A DNA stretch of 47,274 nt from Proteiniphilum sp. UBA5283. GTDB taxonomy: Bacteria > Bacteroidota > Bacteroidia > Bacteroidales > Dysgonomonadaceae. A model generated the notes under the pieces. The model saw only the letters and a program-made list of their open reading frames with translations. It did no database searches and was not told the DNA's origin. Position numbers and translations under genes: made by a program. The stretch spans positions 1,815 to 49,088 of the forward strand of contig DHSP01000020.1 in NCBI GenBank assembly GCA_002408485.1, written 5' to 3'. The first letter of the stretch is position 1; the number at the start of each line of letters is the position of its first letter. This document shows positions 8,753 through 16,659 of this stretch, piece after piece.

Positions 8753-9521
8753 AGAAAAAGTAAGGGTTGTTGCCATCATTCCGGCGCGATATGCTTCAAC
8801 CCGTTTTCCCGGCAAGCCCCTTGCCGATATGGATGGCAAGCCGATGATCAGAAGGGTATATGAGCAGGTGAAAAAGGCAGTGGATGAGGTGTACGTGGCC
8901 ACGGACGATGAACGTATTTACGAAGCTGTAAAATCTTTCCGAGGAGAGGTGGTGATGACCTCTGCGTTTCACCGCAGCGGAACCGACCGCTGTTGCGAAG
9001 CCATGAAGAAGATTGACCGACCGTTCGATGTCATCCTAAACATCCAGGGAGATGAACCATTTATTCACCCCGGTCAGATCACCTTGCTGAAGAACTGTTT
9101 CCATTCTTCTTCGGTACAATTGGCGACCCTGGTGAAACCTTTCTCCGAAGCTGACGGAATTGTGGCTTTGCGCAACCCCTCCTCTCCCAAGGTAGTGCTC
9201 AATAAGAAGGGTGAGGCCATCTATTTCAGTCGCTCAGTAATCCCTTATCTTCGCGATGTGCACCCCGACGAGTGGCTCCGCGGGCATCGCTTTTACAAAC
9301 ATATCGGCGTATACGGTTACCGGGCCGATGTCCTGGAGGAAATAACAAAGCTGCCGCAGTCGCTCCTCGAGAAGGCAGAATCCCTTGAGCAGCTCCGGTG
9401 GATAGAAAATGGATTTCGAATTCAGGTGGCGGTCACCGAGCACGAAACCATGGGCATCGATACCCCGGAAGATATGCAAAAAGCGCTTGAGTTTATGCGG
9501 ACAAAATATTTTGATATTTAA
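8736..9521 (+). CDS. kdsB: 3-deoxy-manno-octulosonate cytidylyltransferase
   Basis: KdsB activates Kdo with CTP to CMP-Kdo for lipopolysaccharide inner-core assembly in the cytoplasm. The nucleotide-binding signature IIPARYASTRFPGKPL opens the protein, followed by VYVATDDERI, the HRSGTDRC loop and NIQGDEPFI, all characteristic. Two in-frame ATGs exist, at 8718 and 8736; both overlap the preceding nfeD gene (by 35 or 17 bases) and the later one gives the more usual length (261 residues). The choice is not certain. The presence of kdsB shows a Gram-negative cell with Kdo-containing LPS. Confidence 0.93.
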   Translation: MWSGSEEKVRVVAIIPARYASTRFPGKPLADMDGKPMIRRVYEQVKKAVDEVYVATDDERIYEAVKSFRGEVVMTSAFHRSGTDRCCEAMKKIDRPFDVILNIQGDEPFIHPGQITLLKNCFHSSSVQLATLVKPFSEADGIVALRNPSSPKVVLNKKGEAIYFSRSVIPYLRDVHPDEWLRGHRFYKHIGVYGYRADVLEEITKLPQSLLEKAESLEQLRWIENGFRIQVAVTEHETMGIDTPEDMQKALEFMRTKYFDI

Positions 9522-9588
9522 CCGCAGGCTCATCGGGTTAAAAGACGAAGAAAGATATTGCAACAATCAGACAGGAACAGATTAAATC

Positions 9589-9614
9589 AAAAAACCCCGG
9601 ATGAGAATCCGGGG
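9589..9614 (-). terminator. Rho-independent terminator
   Basis: An 8-bp perfect stem, CCCCGGAT / ATCCGGGG (9595-9614) with a GAGA loop, is followed on the minus strand by six T's (9589-9594). It serves the small membrane protein gene ending at 9644 and may also stop kdsB transcripts. Confidence 0.85.
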
Positions 9615-9643
9615 CTTGTGTACTGGAGATACATCGTGACTGG

Positions 9644-9928
9644 TTAATTGTAAGCTCTAATCTCTTTTTCCGAATAGGCTGCTTTCTTTGAAAAGAAGAA
9701 AATTACAAACGGTACAACCAATAAGATAATTGCCCAGAGGATGTTGCTGATTATGTTTCCTTTTTTCATGTTGTTCACATAAATGTGACCCAGCAATCCT
9801 TCAACAACCAGTACCATTCCGATGATAAGGTTTGTGTTATTGGTTGTTGCCATAAAAAAAGGTATAACCAAAAATGCAACGCCAATAAGCATTACAAGTA
9901 CGCCGATGTATTTTGCAAATTCTTTCAT
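9644..9928 (-). CDS. Small three-helix membrane protein of unknown function
   Basis: A 94-residue protein with three hydrophobic segments (about 6-28, 33-50 and 59-80), a basic loop (MKKGN) between the second and third, and a charged C-terminus. I do not recognise a functional family. It stands alone, with a strong terminator behind it and convergent kdsB beyond. The regular pattern of hydrophobic segments and its own terminator support a real gene. Confidence 0.7.
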   Translation of the reverse strand: MKEFAKYIGVLVMLIGVAFLVIPFFMATTNNTNLIIGMVLVVEGLLGHIYVNNMKKGNIISNILWAIILLVVPFVIFFFSKKAAYSEKEIRAYN

Positions 9929-10087
9929 GTGTGAATAATAATTATGTTACTGATTTCGTAACGCAAATAAACACAAAATTCAACAAATAAGGAAATAAAT
10001 CAGGATAAAAAATGGATTAATGTGGGAAAAAGCTATTCACTCGGGAAAAAGAACCCAATTTATACTCCGATGATGTGTAAAAATAAT

Positions 10088-10095
10088 TATTTTTG
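10088..10095 (+). promoter_or_regulatory. -7 box upstream of plsC
   Basis: TATTTTTG matches TAnnTTTG, 28 bases before the GTG start at 10123. No TTG lies at the expected upstream distance. Confidence 0.35.
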
Positions 10096-10122
10096 CATGT
10101 TTATGATGAGTAATGTGAAAAA

Positions 10123-10854
10123 GTGAAAAAAATCGTGTTGTTTTTATACCAGTGGATCATTTTCGGGCCGCTGTTTTTCCTGCTTACTTTGCTTACAGCC
10201 CTCCTGGTGATGGCCATGGCCCCTCTTTTTGGAAGCAGGTTCTGGGGATACTATCCGCCCAGGTGGTGGTCGCGTCTGACCTGCTGGCTGGCTCTTTGCA
10301 GAGTTAAATCAAGGGGGCATGAGAAGTTGGATCCTCGCCGGTCGTACATCTTCGTGGCCAATCATCAGGGCGCTTTTGATATTTTTCTCGTATACGGTTT
10401 TCTCAATCAGAATGTAAAATGGATGCAGAAGCAGAGCTTGCGAAAAATACCCTTTGTGGGATTTGCATCGGAAAAGGCAGGCCATGTTTTTGTGGATAAC
10501 ACGAACGTCGCAAAACGTACGGCTTCCATCGAAAAGGCAAAAGAACAAATAGTGGATGGTGTATCGATGGTGGTTTTTCCCGAAGGCTCCCGTTCGCATA
10601 CCGGCAAGATGGGTCCCTTTAAGCGGGGCGCCTATCACATAGCCCTTGATTTGAAGTTGCCTATTGTACCGTTGACAGTCAATGGGCCGTACGATGTGTT
10701 AAAAAGGAACACACTTCGGCTGCACCCTTCAAAAATGGAGTTGATCATCCATGAACCTATACCCACCGAGGGACTGACCGAGTCCGATATTCCCGAGCTG
10801 ATTAGCCGATCCCGGAAAATCATCTACGATGCTTTGTGGGAAAAATACAAATAA
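10123..10854 (+). CDS. plsC: 1-acyl-sn-glycerol-3-phosphate acyltransferase
   Basis: A 243-residue LPLAT-family enzyme that adds the second acyl chain to lysophosphatidate, giving phosphatidate for membrane lipids. The catalytic HX4D motif is NHQGAFD (His81, Asp86) and the substrate-binding motif is VVFPEGSRS (about 153-161). Two hydrophobic helices near the N-terminus anchor it in the inner membrane. The start is GTG at 10123; nearby ATGs are out of frame or meet stops at once. CdsA, the next enzyme in the pathway, is encoded in the same window at 13761-14603 on the other strand. Confidence 0.92.
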   Translation: MKKIVLFLYQWIIFGPLFFLLTLLTALLVMAMAPLFGSRFWGYYPPRWWSRLTCWLALCRVKSRGHEKLDPRRSYIFVANHQGAFDIFLVYGFLNQNVKWMQKQSLRKIPFVGFASEKAGHVFVDNTNVAKRTASIEKAKEQIVDGVSMVVFPEGSRSHTGKMGPFKRGAYHIALDLKLPIVPLTVNGPYDVLKRNTLRLHPSKMELIIHEPIPTEGLTESDIPELISRSRKIIYDALWEKYK

Positions 10855-10921
10855 ATGAAATTTAGGGGGAGCAACAAAAAATAGGGTGGGTTAAAACCAT
10901 TTGAGGAACATAGACTTGTAT

Positions 10922-10950
10922 AAAAAAGGAATGGTTGTCTCACGACAACC
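10922..10950. other. Hairpin with adjacent A-run in the plsC / FemAB intergenic region
   Basis: GGTTGTC (10933-10939), a TCAC loop and GACAACC (10944-10950) form a perfect 7-bp stem. Upstream is an A-run (10922-10927), so on the minus strand the hairpin is followed by T's and could terminate the FemAB-like gene, whose stop is almost 200 bases away. Read on the plus strand it is instead a leader hairpin before the small ORF at 10982. The rest of 10855-11143 holds no clear gene. Confidence 0.45.
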
Positions 10951-10981
10951 AATCTTCATTGTTAACCTTAAATCTAATACC

Positions 10982-11062
10982 ATGAAAAACACGATGCAAA
11001 TATACAACGTGTTCTGTATTTCTCCAAATAATTTCATGGGAAATATTTCATTTTTAAAATAG
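10982..11062 (+). CDS. Possible 26-residue peptide downstream of a hairpin
   Basis: An ATG preceded by the AT-rich sequence AACCTTAAATCTAATACC opens a 26-codon frame starting MKNTMQIYNV and ending TAG at 11062. The leader layout (hairpin, then about 30 bases, then ATGAAAAAC) looks designed rather than random and resembles leaders of Bacteroidetes outer-membrane protein genes. It may therefore be a relic of a leader whose gene is gone, or a stand-alone micro-ORF. Nothing proves translation. Confidence 0.2.
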   Translation: MKNTMQIYNVFCISPNNFMGNISFLK

Positions 11063-11143
11063 TTTAGTATTTAAAGGATTGATAGCCGGTAAAAGAGGGA
11101 TTTTCTTTGCGTTTGTTTGCATATTTTGCATGCCAATTCATAT

Positions 11144-12130
11144 TCAGTCGTATATCTGATTGGCAAAGAAGTTGAGCAGTCCCCAGTTGAATCTGTACCA
11201 ACGCCTGGTGGCTCTTTGTTTTCCTCCAAATTGTAACAGGAAGCGGGATCTGCCGGCATTTTTATGGAGGAATCCCACATCCATAAAATCGAAGTAGTGG
11301 AAACCATGTTTTTCGGCTGTTTTCATCGCGGAATAGATTGTGAAGATGGTGGGATAGAGCATTTTGTACCGTTTAGATTTTCCCCAGTAGTAGAGGCAAT
11401 ACACGGTATCCTTTTTTTCAAATCCCAGAATAGCTCCTCCAATAATTTTACCCTGGTGGCGAGTGAGAACAATTTTTCCTTTTTCCTCCTTCACGTAATG
11501 GCAGAAAAAATTCTCGAAATACTGGTATGGAGGAAAGCGACGCGATATTTTTTTGTAATTTGTATCCTTGATCAGCTTGTATATTTCCGGCAGATTCTCT
11601 TCGGTGACAAACTCCTCCATTGTTACTCCCCTTTTCACTGCTTTGTTGATTTGGTTCTTCCTCGATGCCGACAATTGATCCCATATCTTTCGTTTTCGCT
11701 GCAAGGAATTCCGTATGTTGATCCATTTTACGGAATAGAATTTATTTTCCCGGAAACCCTTATAGCCGAAGATGGCATTTCCCAGGTTATCATATCGTAT
11801 CAGAAATACTTTGTGTTTCACCTCTTCTACAAGGTGTGTAATAAGGGTCTGGAAAATATCAATCTGCGGGAGATTTTCTTCGAAGAAGGAGGGCTGTTGC
11901 GTGATAAAACATCGCTTAAAAAGCTTTCCCCGGAAAAAGCGGTTTATTCGCATGATGATGGCAAACAGGGAAGCGACCGGCTTTTCGCCATCAAAGGCAA
12001 CGATCATAAAGGGTGTGTAGGTGGGCGACTTACTATACCAGTCGAATGCAGAAGCGTAATGAAAAAAATTACGCTCTTCCATGGGAGGAAGTTCTTCTTT
12101 GCGATAAAATGTTTTAACACTGTATTTCAT
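11144..12130 (-). CDS. FemAB-like GNAT-fold transferase
   Basis: With a start at 12130 (MKYSVKTFY) the protein has 328 residues; an in-frame ATG 75 bases upstream adds an unlikely Cys-rich stretch. The middle (SASRKNQINKAVKRGVTMEEF, then EIYKLIKDTNYKKISRR) and the later KIVLTRHQGKIIGGAILGF resemble the acceptor and acetyltransferase-fold segments of the FemAB / peptidoglycan-bridge superfamily. These enzymes transfer an acyl or aminoacyl group, but the substrate is not known for Bacteroidetes members. A hint of surface-sugar or lipid modification comes only from nearby plsC and galE. It is very basic and aromatic-rich. Confidence 0.7.
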   Translation of the reverse strand: MKYSVKTFYRKEELPPMEERNFFHYASAFDWYSKSPTYTPFMIVAFDGEKPVASLFAIIMRINRFFRGKLFKRCFITQQPSFFEENLPQIDIFQTLITHLVEEVKHKVFLIRYDNLGNAIFGYKGFRENKFYSVKWINIRNSLQRKRKIWDQLSASRKNQINKAVKRGVTMEEFVTEENLPEIYKLIKDTNYKKISRRFPPYQYFENFFCHYVKEEKGKIVLTRHQGKIIGGAILGFEKKDTVYCLYYWGKSKRYKMLYPTIFTIYSAMKTAEKHGFHYFDFMDVGFLHKNAGRSRFLLQFGGKQRATRRWYRFNWGLLNFFANQIYD

Positions 12131-12315
12131 TACGATTACCTGACACCGGTTCGCCTGTTTTGACAAACATAGATAAAAAACTTGATATTTTATGCACAAG
12201 CACATAAAAATTAATGGGTCAGCGTTTTATTTATAAATGATTGCATCCTGTGTGGTTTCTTTGTTTCCGGCCTATTTTGTGGAATAAAGATAGAACGAGT
12301 TTCTTTTTTATTTCG

Positions 12316-12323
12316 TAATTTTG
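12316..12323 (+). promoter_or_regulatory. -7 box upstream of galE
   Basis: TAATTTTG matches TAnnTTTG, 26 bases before the galE ATG. The -33 element is not clear. The rest of 12131-12348 is AT-rich with no gene seen. Confidence 0.4.
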
Positions 12324-12348
12324 TGCAAAAGACGAAAAGACAAAAAAA

Positions 12349-13380
12349 ATGACAAAGAAAATTTTGGTTACAGGCGGAACCGGATATATTGGTTCTCATA
12401 CGGTAGTGGAGCTGCAGCAGGCAGGCTACGAGGTGGTTATTGTGGATAATCTGTCTAACTCCAATGCCGATGTGCTGGAGGGCATCACGCGTATCACCGG
12501 GAAACGTCCCGTTTTCGATAAATTGGATTGTACTGATTTTGACGCAATGAAAGCGTTGTTTAAGAAGTATCGCTTCGACGGTATCATTCATTTTGCCGCC
12601 AGCAAAGCTGTTGGTGAATCGGTGCAAAAGCCGCTGCTCTACTACCGCAATAATCTTGTATCCCTGGTTAATTTGTTGGAACTGATGCCGGAATATAACG
12701 TAAAGGGCATTGTTTTTTCCTCCTCGTGCACCGTCTACGGGGAGCCCGATACAAACCCTATCGACGAGAATGCACCGATCAAGCCGGCAGCTTCTCCCTA
12801 TGGCAATACAAAACAGATCAACGAAGAGATCATACAGGATTTTGTTCATTCCGGTGCACCCATAAAGAGCATTATCCTTCGCTATTTTAATCCTATCGGG
12901 GCACATCCTTCGGCCGAGATTGGCGAGCTACCCCTGGGTGTTCCCCAGAATCTGGTGCCCTATATTACACAGACAGGCATAGGCATCAGGCAACAACTAA
13001 GTGTGTTTGGTGATGATTACAATACACCCGATGGATCCTGTATCCGCGATTTTATCAACGTGGTAGACCTTGCAAAAGCACATGTGGTGGCCATTGAGCG
13101 GATGCTTGAAGACAAATCGGAAGAGAAAGTCGAGGTGTTCAATTTGGGAACAGGCAACGGTGTCTCGGTGCTGGAACTGATCCATGTCTTTGAGAAAGTG
13201 TCGGGGAAGCCGCTGAACTATAAGATTGTGGGCCGCCGTGAAGGAGATATCGAACAAATATGGGCTCAGCCCGACAAAGCGAACAACGTGTTGGGATGGA
13301 AAGCAAGGGAGACCATTGAGGATACCATGGCCTCGGCTTGGAAGTGGCAGCAACATCTTCGGGAAAAAGGCGTGATGTAA
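12349..13380 (+). CDS. galE: UDP-glucose 4-epimerase
   Basis: A 343-residue extended SDR enzyme that interconverts UDP-glucose and UDP-galactose for galactose metabolism and surface glycans. The NAD-binding motif GGTGYIGSH (9-17) is followed by VDNLSNS, HFAASKAVGESV, the catalytic Ser in VFSSSCTVYG (about 124) and the Tyr151-x3-Lys155 pair in SPYGNTK. The sequence RYFNPIGAHPS and C-terminal GRREGDIEQ are typical of GalE. Length is as expected. It stands alone, with a terminator shared with the convergent gene downstream. Confidence 0.95.
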   Translation: MTKKILVTGGTGYIGSHTVVELQQAGYEVVIVDNLSNSNADVLEGITRITGKRPVFDKLDCTDFDAMKALFKKYRFDGIIHFAASKAVGESVQKPLLYYRNNLVSLVNLLELMPEYNVKGIVFSSSCTVYGEPDTNPIDENAPIKPAASPYGNTKQINEEIIQDFVHSGAPIKSIILRYFNPIGAHPSAEIGELPLGVPQNLVPYITQTGIGIRQQLSVFGDDYNTPDGSCIRDFINVVDLAKAHVVAIERMLEDKSEEKVEVFNLGTGNGVSVLELIHVFEKVSGKPLNYKIVGRREGDIEQIWAQPDKANNVLGWKARETIEDTMASAWKWQQHLREKGVM

Positions 13381-13395
13381 GGCGAAAGGTCAAAC

Positions 13396-13437
13396 AATAA
13401 AAGTCCGGAATTTCTTTTTCGGACTTTATTTTTTTAT
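13396..13437. terminator. Bidirectional terminator between galE and the DUF2582 gene
   Basis: AAAAGTCCG (to 13407) pairs with CGGACTTTATT (from 13420) across a T-rich 12-base loop, followed by TTTTTTT on the plus strand. AT-rich flanks extend the stem, with one bulged A. The position between convergent genes fits a shared terminator. Confidence 0.75.
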
Positions 13438-13455
13438 CAAGTCAAACAAAAGGGA

Positions 13456-13674
13456 TCAAAAATAATATCCTATCACCAGATAATAATCCTCAATACCACC
13501 CGGCGACTTTTCAATTTCCACCTTGTTTTCTCTGGCAAGCCATCCTATTGCCGTATAAATTTCTTTTTCTGACAAACCGGAGGCTTCCTTTAGCTGAATA
13601 ATATTCCATTTCTGGTTGTTATTCAGTAAGTTCCAGATGATGCCGGCGTTGGTTCCAATTAGTTTTTTGTACAT
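13456..13674 (-). CDS. Winged-helix protein, DUF2582 family
   Basis: A 72-residue protein whose sequence (NAGIIWNLLNNNQKW, LKEASGLSEKEIYTAIGWLA, REN KVEIEK) has the helix-turn-helix and wing pattern of the small DUF2582 family common in Bacteroidetes. These are presumed nucleic-acid or protein-binding winged-helix domains of unknown role. It ends with an aromatic tail (YYLVIGYYF). It lies about 86 bases downstream of cdsA on the same strand and could be cotranscribed. Confidence 0.78.
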   Translation of the reverse strand: MYKKLIGTNAGIIWNLLNNNQKWNIIQLKEASGLSEKEIYTAIGWLARENKVEIEKSPGGIEDYYLVIGYYF

Positions 13675-13760
13675 GACGACAGGTGTTTACAATCATAGTC
13701 TTTCCTCATCATTTGAACACATATTGTTCGCGTTTTGTTCGTAGAAAATGGAGAAAATGG

Positions 13761-14603
13761 TCAGAAGGATAGAAAAAGAATCAGATAGAGATAAGCAGCC
13801 GGCACAGCGACAAGAAGACTGTCGATACGGTCGAGAATGCCTCCGTGACCGGGGATCAGGTGCCCTGCGTCTTTCACGGCGCAGGTACGCTTAATGAGCG
13901 ACTCAAACAGATCGCCCAGGGTGCCGAACAAGGCGACGACGACGCCATACCCCATCCAGAAAGCGGTTGAAAACTCAGGGTAGAGCCTGGCAAAGATCAA
14001 GGACGCAAGCAGGGTGAAGAGAATGCCTGCAGCGAATCCTTCTACCGACTTCTTTGGCGAAATATGTTCAATAAGTTTGTGTTTGCCGATGAGTGACCCG
14101 ATAAAATAGGCAGCTGTATCGTTTACCCAGATAAAGACAAACAGTGCGAGAACAGGCACCCACGCATATCCTTCACCAGCGAGATTGTTCTGGTAAGAGT
14201 AAGAGATAAGCATCAGGAAACTCAGTGGCATGGTGATATAGATCTGTCCGAATACCGAATAGATGATTCCGTGAAAAATGTCGTGCCTGCGAATGAAGAC
14301 GGAAGAAGCAATCAAAATCAACAGATAAACAAGGATGGCGGCGGGAAGGGCATAAGTGGAAATTCCTTCAATGTAGAGAAAAACAGACAAGAAAATAAGA
14401 ACTCCCATCAAGATGTTGAATATCTTGCTGATGGCATGGTAGGTGTCTTTTTCCACCATCCTGTAGAATTCAAACAGCCCGGTAGCGAGTATGGCGCCGA
14501 ACACTGCCAGGAAAGTAAAGCGTCCCCCCAACACACCCAGCAGGATCAGCAATATATAGATGATCCCGGCTCCCGCACGTGTAATCAAATCTTTGACATT
14601 CAA
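13761..14603 (-). CDS. cdsA: Phosphatidate cytidylyltransferase
   Basis: A 280-residue integral membrane enzyme that makes CDP-diacylglycerol from phosphatidate and CTP, the branch point for phospholipid head groups. The C-terminal CDS signature is clear: SLIKRTCAVKDAGHLIPGHG followed by GILDRIDS. About eight hydrophobic segments precede and surround it. The start is TTG at 14603, overlapping the preceding gene's TGA as TTGA; the next in-frame Met is near residue 48 and would remove a membrane helix. This points to translational coupling with the DUF5606 gene. Confidence 0.93.
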   Translation of the reverse strand: MNVKDLITRAGAGIIYILLILLGVLGGRFTFLAVFGAILATGLFEFYRMVEKDTYHAISKIFNILMGVLIFLSVFLYIEGISTYALPAAILVYLLILIASSVFIRRHDIFHGIIYSVFGQIYITMPLSFLMLISYSYQNNLAGEGYAWVPVLALFVFIWVNDTAAYFIGSLIGKHKLIEHISPKKSVEGFAAGILFTLLASLIFARLYPEFSTAFWMGYGVVVALFGTLGDLFESLIKRTCAVKDAGHLIPGHGGILDRIDSLLVAVPAAYLYLILFLSF

Positions 14604-15043
14604 TTTCCGTCGCTCTTTTCTGTGTTATCTTCTTTTTTGTCGGGATTTTCTTCTTTTTCTTCTTCGAGATCGATCCCGTGTTCCACGAGGATGTTGTACC
14701 AGGCGATCATCTTTTTTACATCCGATGCATAAACACTCTCCCGGCTGTAATCGGGCAGCACCTCTTCCAGATAGGCAAGAAGTTCTTTACCCGATGATTT
14801 GGCTCCGATGGCAATTTTTCCGCCACCTTCTTTTTCGTTTATTTTTTTCAAAACCTCCCGCAACGGAGTATCTCCGTCGTTCGTGTAAATGGAGACATCA
14901 CTCAGGGCAACGACTTTGTCCTGTGCATATACGGGCAATCTTTTTCCATCGGCAAGCGATTCTACAATATTCAGATTTTTGCTGGTAGAGATAAGTTTGT
15001 ATAAGCCGGGGCGTCCTGTAATTGATAATATTTTGGATAACAT
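14600..15043 (-). CDS. DUF5606 family protein
   Basis: With the start at 15043 (MLSKILSITGRPGLYKLIS) it is 147 residues, the usual length for this Bacteroidetes family. An N-terminal conserved domain (to about 115) is followed by an acidic, lysine-rich tail (EEEKEENPDKKEDN). The function is unknown. It overlaps cdsA by four bases and is driven by a consensus promoter at 15085-15115, so DUF5606, cdsA and perhaps DUF2582 form one operon. A longer frame to 15127 exists but would start upstream of the promoter's -7 box, which rules it out if the promoter is right. Confidence 0.85.
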   Translation of the reverse strand: MLSKILSITGRPGLYKLISTSKNLNIVESLADGKRLPVYAQDKVVALSDVSIYTNDGDTPLREVLKKINEKEGGGKIAIGAKSSGKELLAYLEEVLPDYSRESVYASDVKKMIAWYNILVEHGIDLEEEKEENPDKKEDNTEKSDGN

Positions 15044-15084
15044 AATTTTAATTTTATAACTATATAGGTCTCTGTTTAACGATA

Positions 15085-15115
15085 CAAAAGTACGCAGACT
15101 GCGCCATATTCGCAA
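15085..15115 (-). promoter_or_regulatory. Bacteroidetes promoter for the DUF5606-cdsA operon
   Basis: On the minus strand TTG (15113-15115), a 20-base spacer and TACTTTTG (15085-15092) match the consensus fully, 41 bases before the DUF5606 start. Confidence 0.65.
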
Positions 15116-15135
15116 CTTTAAATGCAAATTCCCAT

Positions 15136-15155
15136 TAATTATTTTTCAATAATTA
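15136..15155. promoter_or_regulatory. AT-rich perfect hairpin / palindrome upstream of the lactonase gene
   Basis: TAATTATT (15136-15143) and AATAATTA (15148-15155) form a perfect 8-bp inverted repeat around TTTC, between divergent DUF5606 and lactonase genes. It is all A-T, so it is more likely a protein-binding or flexible site than a stable RNA hairpin. Confidence 0.25.
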
Positions 15156-15239
15156 TGCAGAGAGAATATTTTCAGCAATATGAGGAGTCGTTTCGGAAAA
15201 TTGATCTAATTTAGAGGCAAAAACTGTAACTGATGTTCT

Positions 15240-16442
15240 ATGTATCAAAAAATAGCCATGGCGAGTCTGACCACAGCGTTGTTACTGTCCTGTCCCTATA
15301 CGGGAAAACATCTCCACGGTGTTCCTGGAGCAACAACTGATGCGGCGGGGGTAGCTGCTGTGAAAGGTGAAGAAGGGGATCTTTTTTTGCTTGCCGGGAC
15401 CTATACTTCCGAAAAGGGCAGCAAGGGGGTGTATGTGTACCGCTTTAATACCATTACCGGAAAATCGGATTTCGTGACCATGGCTGAGGTGGCGAACCCA
15501 TCGTATCTCACGCTGAGTCCCGATGAAAAGTTTGTATATACCGTGGGCGAAAATGACAGTGGCAACAGTGCGGCCCATGCTTTTTCGTTCGATAAACACC
15601 ATGGAATCCTCACTTCGGTCAATACAAGTATGACCCTTGGCAGCGGCCCCTGTTATATTGCCATGCATCCTGAGGGGAAAGAGGTGCACACAGCCAATTA
15701 TGGAGATGGTAGCATCACCTCCTTTCAGGTAAACAAAGATGGCAGTCTTACCCCTGCGACCTCGGTGATTCAATTTGAAGGAAGTGGCCCCGACAGCATC
15801 AGACAGAAAAGCCCTCACTTGCATAGTGTGATGTATTCACCCGATGGGCGGTTTTTGTTTGCGTCGGATCTCGGCACCGACAAGTTGTATCGTTTCACGG
15901 TGTGTGATACCCCTTTTGATGGACAACCATTGGTGCAGAAGAACAGTCTAAGGGAATTTAATATGCCCTCCGGTACCGGTCCGCGTCATTTCGATTTTCA
16001 TCCGGAGGGAGGCAGATATCTGTATGTACTGGGAGAGTTGTCGGGCGAGGTGATTGTATTTGATTATTCTTTCGGCGAATTGACACAGAAGCAGGTCATC
16101 GCAGCCGATACGGTAGGTGCCCGTGGCAGTGCCGACATCCATGTGTCGCCCAATGGCCATTTCCTCTATGCATCGAATCGGCTACGAGCCGATGGCGTAG
16201 CCATCTTTGCAATTGACCCTGAGGAAGGTACCCTTACGAGGGTGGGATACCAACCTACGGTGAAACATCCGCGTAATTTTGTAATTACCCCCAACGGGAA
16301 GTTTTTGCTGGTAGCGGGCCGGGATGATGACCGGATTCAGGTTTTCTCAGTTGATGCGGAGACGGGACTGCTGACTGATATACATCAGCCAATTGTGCTG
16401 AGCAGGCCGGTCTGCTTGAAGTTTGCCAGGATGGGCGAATAA
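15240..16442 (+). CDS. Lipoprotein of the 7-bladed-propeller 6-phosphogluconolactonase family
   Basis: A 400-residue protein whose mature part (from about 45) carries repeated blade motifs such as NPSYLTLSPDEKFVYT, GPCYIAMHPEGKEVHTANYG, HLHSVMYSPDGRFLFASDLG and GPRHFDFHPEGGRYLY, typical of the PF10282 lactonase family (cytoplasmic YbhE/Pgl type). Family members hydrolyse 6-phosphogluconolactone or related sugar lactones. Unusually this one has a lipoprotein signal (TTALLLSC, Cys18), so it would act outside the cytoplasm on an extracytoplasmic lactone rather than in the pentose phosphate pathway. That reassignment is inference. It stands alone. Confidence 0.85.
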   Translation: MYQKIAMASLTTALLLSCPYTGKHLHGVPGATTDAAGVAAVKGEEGDLFLLAGTYTSEKGSKGVYVYRFNTITGKSDFVTMAEVANPSYLTLSPDEKFVYTVGENDSGNSAAHAFSFDKHHGILTSVNTSMTLGSGPCYIAMHPEGKEVHTANYGDGSITSFQVNKDGSLTPATSVIQFEGSGPDSIRQKSPHLHSVMYSPDGRFLFASDLGTDKLYRFTVCDTPFDGQPLVQKNSLREFNMPSGTGPRHFDFHPEGGRYLYVLGELSGEVIVFDYSFGELTQKQVIAADTVGARGSADIHVSPNGHFLYASNRLRADGVAIFAIDPEEGTLTRVGYQPTVKHPRNFVITPNGKFLLVAGRDDDRIQVFSVDAETGLLTDIHQPIVLSRPVCLKFARMGE

Positions 16443-16589
16443 AATTGACAACGGGGGGAGGGCTGCCTCGTCCTTATTTTTTCATTTTGTGTTGAGATTG
16501 AATATCGTTTCAGTGCTTTTTTTTCACACTTCAAGTCTCTAATTTTTCGTTTGGATATTTTTTTGAATCTCCGGCATGGTTTCACCTGC

Positions 16590-16597
16590 TATTTTTG
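16590..16597 (+). promoter_or_regulatory. -7 box upstream of the outer-membrane barrel gene
   Basis: TATTTTTG fits TAnnTTTG, 62 bases before the ATG at 16660; a TTTG at 16562-16565 is 24 bases upstream, slightly too far. Confidence 0.35.
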
Positions 16598-16659
16598 TGT
16601 TGTCAAGCTTGTAATGAAGAATAGAAAAGTACTTATACGATAATTTAAATAGTAGGAAA

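Noticed and set aside
9518..9542. A weak inverted repeat (TTTAACC with GGGTTAAA) just after kdsB as a terminator
   Set aside because: The stem is interrupted, mostly A-T and lacks a T-run; the clear hairpin at 9589-9614 is the better candidate.
11264..12163. A 299-codon plus-strand frame opposite the FemAB-like gene
   Set aside because: The minus-strand frame has FemAB/GNAT motifs; the opposite frame has no sign of function.
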